From an uncultured Lachnospiraceae bacterium (GTDB lineage Bacteria > Bacillota_A > Clostridia > Lachnospirales > Lachnospiraceae), in contig CAMWWS010000064.1 of NCBI GenBank assembly GCA_947178085.1, forward strand, positions 1-10,532: 10,532 bases of DNA. The letters are read 5' to 3'. Below are positions 6,807 to 10,532 of this stretch, piece after piece; positions within the stretch are counted from its first letter, which is position 1; every line of letters starts with the position of its first letter. The notes below the pieces were generated by a model. That model was given only the letters and a program-made list of their open reading frames with translations. It did no database searches and was not told the DNA's origin. The position numbers and the translations under genes are program-made.

Positions 6807-7169
6807 TTAGATTTCTTTGTTATTCTTATAACCAATTTCAATATTGGGATAATTTTCGCCAAGATATGTCAAAACTGCCCTTACATTTTCCTCACGTTCA
6901 AATCGCAGTTTTCTTTCCGTGTCATCATGAAAATGCAGTATCAGATATGATTCCCTTAGTAGAAATTCACCTGACTCTCCGCTCTCGATTCTTAGATATG
7001 CTTTCTGTATATTCAGATATGAGACATATTTTACATTGATAAAATAGCGGTAAAACAGATGACAGTCTCCAAGCCTGCCTTCTCCTGTTCTAACCGCCGC
7101 TTTGAATTCTTCTTTTAATATACTTTTATCAACAACTGCTTCGGATTTGGATAAAGAAATGAACTTCAT
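6807..7169 (-). CDS. Conserved-looking small protein of unknown function
   Basis: This gene encodes a 120-residue soluble protein beginning MKFISLSKSE. I do not recognise a named family with confidence. The sequence has no signal peptide and no membrane span. It alternates short hydrophobic strands with charged turns (RTGEGRLGDCHLFYRYF, then YLRIESGESGEF, then LILHFHDD) and ends in an amphipathic helix (REENVRAVLTYLGENY). This pattern would suit a small beta-rich fold such as a PH-like domain, which is only a guess. The start is the ATG at 7167-7169, 7 bases after GGGG (7177-7180); a GTG six bases earlier is only one base from that site. The gene lies 25 bp downstream of a tRNA-Thr gene with no promoter or terminator seen between them, and about 160 bp upstream of nrdD. 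Codon use resembles its neighbours. Confidence 0.82.
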   Translation of the reverse strand: MKFISLSKSEAVVDKSILKEEFKAAVRTGEGRLGDCHLFYRYFINVKYVSYLNIQKAYLRIESGESGEFLLRESYLILHFHDDTERKLRFEREENVRAVLTYLGENYPNIEIGYKNNKEI

Positions 7170-7194
7170 ACGCACACCCCGGAAATAGTAAAAA

Positions 7195-7266
7195 GCTGGA
7201 AAAGGGACTCGAACCCTCGACCTACTGATTACGAATCAGTTGCGCTACCGACTGCGCTATTCCAGC
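7195..7266 (-). tRNA. tRNA-Thr, anticodon CGU (codon ACG)
   Basis: The 72-base sequence folds as a complete cloverleaf on the minus strand. The acceptor stem is GCTGGAA with TTCCAGC, the D stem GCGC/GCGC, the anticodon stem ACTGA/TCAGT with loop TTCGTAA (anticodon CGT), and the T arm GAGGG-TTCGAGT-CCCTT with one G-T pair. The CCA end is not encoded. Its promoter is at 7279-7307, placing the RNA 5' end a few bases from the tRNA. A short T run follows the gene, but no separate hairpin is seen. Confidence 0.96.
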
Positions 7267-7278
7267 TTAACATATGTT

Positions 7279-7307
7279 ATTATAAATGGTTATTTCCCTT
7301 TTTGCAA
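7279..7307 (-). promoter_or_regulatory. Sigma-A promoter of tRNA-Thr
   Basis: On the minus strand a perfect -10 TATAAT (7279-7284) follows a -35-like TTGCAA (7302-7307, 4 of 6 matches) with 17-base spacing. The predicted start near 7272 leaves only about 6 nt before the tRNA. It may also transcribe the small gene downstream. Confidence 0.72.
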
Positions 7308-7337
7308 GAACGAATTAATATTTCTGCAAAACTTTGT

Positions 7338-7401
7338 GGGTGAAAAATTTATTTTTCGCGGGTGAAAATTTATTTTTCGTAGGTGAAAATTTATTTTCAC
7401 C
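7338..7401. repeat. Three tandem 21-22 bp AT-rich hairpin repeats
   Basis: Three head-to-tail copies lie at 7338-7359, 7360-7380 and 7381-7401. Each begins with GGGTGAAAA or AGGTGAAAA and contains an inverted core of the type GAAAA-TTTA-TTTTC. The copy next to mscS has the longest stem. The other two keep the core hairpin and the GGTGAAAA arm but end in CGC or CGT where the first ends in CACC. They fill most of the space between the mscS stop codon and the tRNA promoter. Confidence 0.85.
7382..7401 (-). terminator. Possible terminator hairpin after mscS
   Basis: On the minus strand GGTGAAAA and TTTTCACC form an 8-bp stem with a TAAA loop, 4 bases after the mscS stop codon. There is no clean T run after it; the next bases begin another copy of the repeat. 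It may end the glgB-mscS transcript, but it is not a textbook terminator. Confidence 0.5.
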
Positions 7402-7405
7402 TTAC

Positions 7406-8269
7406 TTACGGATTCAAATGCACATCTAGCTGGTTGTATGGAATAGAAATACCCGCTTCATCCAAAGCATACTTGATATTTTCCGTTAATCTCCACTTGG
7501 TTTCCCAGAAATCCTCTGACGCCGTATGGCAGCGGATTCCAAGTATAACAGCGCTCTCTCCTAAGGAGCTGACAAATACCCTCTTTTCCTGCTCCTGCAA
7601 TACCTTCTCATCAGTTTCCATAAGCTTTATCAATACTTCTCTTGCTTTACGGATATCTGCCTTATAGGAAATCCCTACGGAAATATCTATTCTACGTTGT
7701 GGCATTGCACTGGCATTAATAAGGCTCGAGTTGGACAGAGCGCCGTTGGGAATCACGACGACTCTGTTATCCGCAGTAGCAAGCTTAGTATAGAAAATCT
7801 GTATCTCAGTTACAGTTCCCTCATTTCCGTTTTCCGCAATGATATAATCCCCTACTTTAAACGGCTTCATCAACAGAATCAATACGCCGCCCGCAAAGTT
7901 AGAAAGGCTGCCCTGTATAGCAAGGCCAATCGCAACTCCTGCCGAACCAAGCAGTGCTACCACACTTGCTGCATCCAGACCAAATCCTGAAGCAATGGCA
8001 AAAATCAGAATCACATATAATGTTATTTTAATAAAGGAATCAAGAAATTGCACCACTCCTACATCGGCATTGCTCCTCTTCATGGATTTCTTAAGAATCC
8101 GGCGGACGAGCTTGATAAGCTGCGAGCCTATAAAAAAGACAATTAATGCAAGCAACACTCTTATGCCGAAACGTAACGCTTTATCAGGCAGTTCCTGTAG
8201 GAAAGATTGTATTAATCCCACATTAATTTCTTCTTCTGCAATTGCTTCTATTTCTGTCAATTCATTCAT
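7406..8269 (-). CDS. mscS: Small-conductance mechanosensitive channel, MscS family
   Basis: MscS channels sit in the cell membrane as heptamers and open under membrane tension, releasing solutes after a drop in outside osmolarity. The 287-residue protein has three membrane spans: about 33-55, 80-98, and the pore-lining TM3 at 102-135, rich in Gly and Ala (GSAGVAIGLAIQGSLSNFAGG). After TM3 come the family blocks PFKVGDYI (136-143) and VVIPNG (171-176). A cytoplasmic alpha/beta vestibule domain runs to the end. Its length matches E. coli MscS (286). The start lies 5 bases after the glgB stop codon, with only a weak purine-rich ribosome site (AAAGAG) inside the glgB tail, so translation is probably coupled to glgB. 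Confidence 0.95.
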   Translation of the reverse strand: MNELTEIEAIAEEEINVGLIQSFLQELPDKALRFGIRVLLALIVFFIGSQLIKLVRRILKKSMKRSNADVGVVQFLDSFIKITLYVILIFAIASGFGLDAASVVALLGSAGVAIGLAIQGSLSNFAGGVLILLMKPFKVGDYIIAENGNEGTVTEIQIFYTKLATADNRVVVIPNGALSNSSLINASAMPQRRIDISVGISYKADIRKAREVLIKLMETDEKVLQEQEKRVFVSSLGESAVILGIRCHTASEDFWETKWRLTENIKYALDEAGISIPYNQLDVHLNP

Positions 8270-8274
8270 GCATT

Positions 8275-10532
8275 CTATTTCTCTTTCTTCCTAACTTTGC
8301 TTTTCTCTTTCTCCGTTATCTTTTTAAGTCTTTCGGCTGCCTCCCTCGCCGCCTTTGCCTTTTCTTCAGCTTCCTGCATCGCTCTTTTTGCAGCTTCCTT
8401 AGCTTCTTCGGCTTCTATGGCGGTAATTCTTGCTGCTTCCGCAGCCGCACGCTTCTCTTCCTCTTCTTTTGCCTTGCGGATAGCTTCCGCTTTTGCTTTG
8501 TCTATTGCAGCTTTTTCTTCCTTAGTATATGGTGTATATGAAAAAATACTAAGTGAAAGGGGAGCACTCACCATTTCAATCGCATAAGGCTTTCCATCCC
8601 ATTCCTTATCAATAGTCTGCTTTTCCTTTGCATTGACCGTTCCGCTGCCGCCGTATGATACTGCGTCCGTATTAAGAATCTCTTTATATTTACCCTCATA
8701 TGGCACACCTACGGTAAATTCCTGCTTAGTGTTGGCAAAATTGGCAACTACAACCAAAGTATCTCCTTCCTTATCTGCCTTACGGATATAGGAAAGCATG
8801 CATGCCTGCGGAGTAATGCAGTTAATCCACTCAAAGCCTTCCCATGAATCATCTTTTTTATATAACGCGGGAAGCGATGTATATAACTTGTTCAAATCTG
8901 CTACAAGTTTATTCAGTTTCTTATGTTCAGGCTGCTCTAGCAGCTCCCATTCTACAGCACGCTCCTCATTCCATTCATTATATTCCCCGATATCCTGTCC
9001 CATGAAATACAGCTTCTTACCCGGATGCGTCATCAAATAAGCATAGGTCAGACGCAGATTAGCAAACTTATCCTTATTTTCACCCGGCATCTTTCCGAGC
9101 ATGGTAGCTTTTCCATGAACAACTTCATCATGTGAGAATACAAGCACGAAATTCTCGCTGTATGCGTAAATCATACTGAATGTCAGGTTATTATGACAGC
9201 CGGAACGGAAATATGGGTCATTTTTGATATAACTTAAGTAATCATTCATAAATCCCATATTCCATTTTAGGTCAAATCCTAGTCCGTCATCATTAAGCGC
9301 ACCTGTCACCTTAGGCCATGCTGTCGATTCTTCCGCTATCATAAGCACACCGTCATTTCTCTTTTTCATAACGGAATTCAGGTGTTTTAAGAATTCCACC
9401 GCTTCAAGATTCTCATTTCCGCCATAGATATTAGCTACCCACTGTCCATGGCTCTTACCATAATCCAGATAAAGCATAGAAGCCACTGCGTCCATACGGA
9501 TACCGTCCGCATGATATTGCTCTATCCAATACAAAGCATTGGCAATCAGATAATTTCTTACTTCCGGCCTTCCGTAATTATAAATGAGCGTTCCCCAATG
9601 CGGATGACTGCCCTGACGCGGGTCTGCATGCTCATATAGACAAGTACCGTCAAAGTTAGAGAGTCCATGCGTATCTCTTGGGAAATGAGCAGGTACCCAA
9701 TCCAGAATGACACCTATATCTGCCTTGTGCATTTCATTCATAAAATACATAAAATCCTCTGCCGTGCCATACCGCGAGGTCGGAGCATAATAACCGATAA
9801 CCTGATATCCCCATGAATTATCCAACGGATGCTCCATCACAGGCATCAGCTCTATATGTGTATAATTCATTTTTTTCACATATTCAATAATCTTAGGCGC
9901 CAGTTCTCTGTAGTTCAGATAGGGACTTCCATCTTCCGGTTTAGCAAAAGAACCAAGATACAACTCATAAATACTGATTGGAGCGTTTACCGTCTGGGTG
10001 TTTTTACGTTTTTTCATCCATTTATCATCATTCCAGTTAAAACATTTTATTTCCCTGACAACAGATGCCGTTTCAGGACGAAGCTGCTGTCCGAATGCAT
10101 ACGGATCAGCTTTAAGATAAGTAAGACCGCCTTTTGCTTTCAATTCAAATTTATAGCAGTCACCCTCTTTTACACCCGGAATAAAAATTTCAAATATACC
10201 TGAATCCCACAGTCTTCTCATCTGATGTACTCTGCCATCCCAACCGTTAAAATCACCCACTGTGCTGACGCGGACAGCATTCGGCGCCCATACTGCAAAA
10301 TAAACGCCTTTAACCCCGTCTATTTCCATAGGATGCGCACCAAGCTTTTCATAAATTGTATAATGTATCCCTGCATTAAACTTGTCAGTATCACTTTTTG
10401 TAATCTGCGGCTTATAATTATATGCATCCTTAATTTTTTTCAATGTACCGTCTTCATATTCCACGATATAATCATATGAAAAAACGGTCTTTCCCGGAAT
10501 AAGCGCTGCATAAAAACCCTCTTCATCTACAC
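8275..10532 (-). CDS. glgB: 1,4-alpha-glucan (glycogen) branching enzyme, N-terminus outside window
   Basis: GlgB cuts alpha-1,4-glucan chains and rejoins them by alpha-1,6 bonds, making glycogen branches in the cytoplasm. At least 751 residues are visible and the frame is still open at the right edge, so the 5' end is missing. An in-frame GTG at 10462-10464 is not the start, because coding sequence in family style (VDEEGFYAALIPGK) lies upstream of it. In order there is a CBM48-type N-domain (VYFAVWAPNAVRVSTVGDFNGWDG) and the GH13 barrel with DWVPAHFP, GIRMDAVASM (nucleophile Asp codon 9490-9492), MIAEES (acid Glu, about 9331-9333) and FSHDEVVHGK. A C-terminal beta domain ends near SLSIFSY. 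The last 86 codons (8275-8535) add a charged Ala/Glu/Lys helix-forming tail not usual in GlgB. mscS follows by 5 bp. Confidence 0.95.
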   Translation of the reverse strand, partial: VDEEGFYAALIPGKTVFSYDYIVEYEDGTLKKIKDAYNYKPQITKSDTDKFNAGIHYTIYEKLGAHPMEIDGVKGVYFAVWAPNAVRVSTVGDFNGWDGRVHQMRRLWDSGIFEIFIPGVKEGDCYKFELKAKGGLTYLKADPYAFGQQLRPETASVVREIKCFNWNDDKWMKKRKNTQTVNAPISIYELYLGSFAKPEDGSPYLNYRELAPKIIEYVKKMNYTHIELMPVMEHPLDNSWGYQVIGYYAPTSRYGTAEDFMYFMNEMHKADIGVILDWVPAHFPRDTHGLSNFDGTCLYEHADPRQGSHPHWGTLIYNYGRPEVRNYLIANALYWIEQYHADGIRMDAVASMLYLDYGKSHGQWVANIYGGNENLEAVEFLKHLNSVMKKRNDGVLMIAEESTAWPKVTGALNDDGLGFDLKWNMGFMNDYLSYIKNDPYFRSGCHNNLTFSMIYAYSENFVLVFSHDEVVHGKATMLGKMPGENKDKFANLRLTYAYLMTHPGKKLYFMGQDIGEYNEWNEERAVEWELLEQPEHKKLNKLVADLNKLYTSLPALYKKDDSWEGFEWINCITPQACMLSYIRKADKEGDTLVVVANFANTKQEFTVGVPYEGKYKEILNTDAVSYGGSGTVNAKEKQTIDKEWDGKPYAIEMVSAPLSLSIFSYTPYTKEEKAAIDKAKAEAIRKAKEEEEKRAAAEAARITAIEAEEAKEAAKRAMQEAEEKAKAAREAAERLKKITEKEKSKVRKKEK

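Noticed and set aside
6647..6862. A 72-residue N-terminal extension of NrdD in the same open frame.
   Set aside because: It would cover the predicted promoter and the NrdR boxes and is Ile/Tyr/Asn-rich, as translated AT-rich spacer is. The standard MKIIKR start has its own ribosome site at 6653-6657.
8297..8587. Open plus-strand frames opposite the glgB tail, rich in Ala, Ser and Phe and resembling membrane proteins.
   Set aside because: They are antisense shadows: the Ala/Glu/Lys codon repeats of the tail give Ser/Phe/Ala-rich frames on the other strand. No ribosome site or promoter supports them.
10525..10532. The last eight bases, ATCTACAC, equal the end of the Illumina P5 adapter, which could suggest adapter at the right end too.
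   Set aside because: The match is only eight bases, the preceding bases do not fit P5, and the glgB frame reads on through them with plausible GlgB N-domain residues. Chance is the simpler explanation.

Overview
This looks like one end of a draft-genome contig from an anaerobic, low-to-moderate GC Firmicute, most likely a Lachnospiraceae-type Clostridium. The pointers are the anaerobic class III ribonucleotide reductase pair nrdD-nrdG, AT-rich intergenic DNA with sigma-A-like promoters, strong AAAGGAG ribosome sites and bacterial glycogen metabolism. The family assignment is inference from gene content and protein style; no 16S rRNA gene is present.

Layout. Positions 1-71 are not genomic: they match an Illumina Nextera P7 adapter, 8-base index and transposon mosaic end, read through with a few errors. 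Genomic sequence begins at about 72, inside asd (aspartate-semialdehyde dehydrogenase, minus strand, 3' part missing). argH (argininosuccinate lyase, minus) lies 35 bp upstream of asd, and a good sigma-A promoter precedes argH. Divergent from argH is a two-gene plus-strand operon: an ABC ATPase and an overlapping permease of the nitrate/sulfonate/taurine type, ending in a clear intrinsic terminator. No substrate-binding protein is encoded beside them.

Convergent to this operon is nrdD-nrdG (minus), which makes deoxyribonucleotides anaerobically. Its promoter region holds two strong and one weaker NrdR-box-like palindromes, one of them covering the predicted -10. Upstream of that come a small conserved-looking gene of unknown function and a tRNA-Thr(CGU) with its own strong promoter; the small gene starts only 25 bp after the tRNA and may be read from the same transcript. 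Then follow a triplicated AT-rich hairpin repeat, mscS (mechanosensitive channel) and glgB (glycogen branching enzyme). glgB and mscS are 5 bp apart and surely co-transcribed. glgB runs off the right edge of the window and carries an unusual charged, alanine-rich C-terminal tail of about 86 residues.

Overall this is mostly core metabolism. I found no phage, CRISPR, insertion sequence or convincing new defence system. The points most worth a second look are the adapter-derived contig end and its false protein tail, the multi-box NrdR operator, the glgB tail, the triplicated hairpin and the tRNA-linked gene of unknown function.
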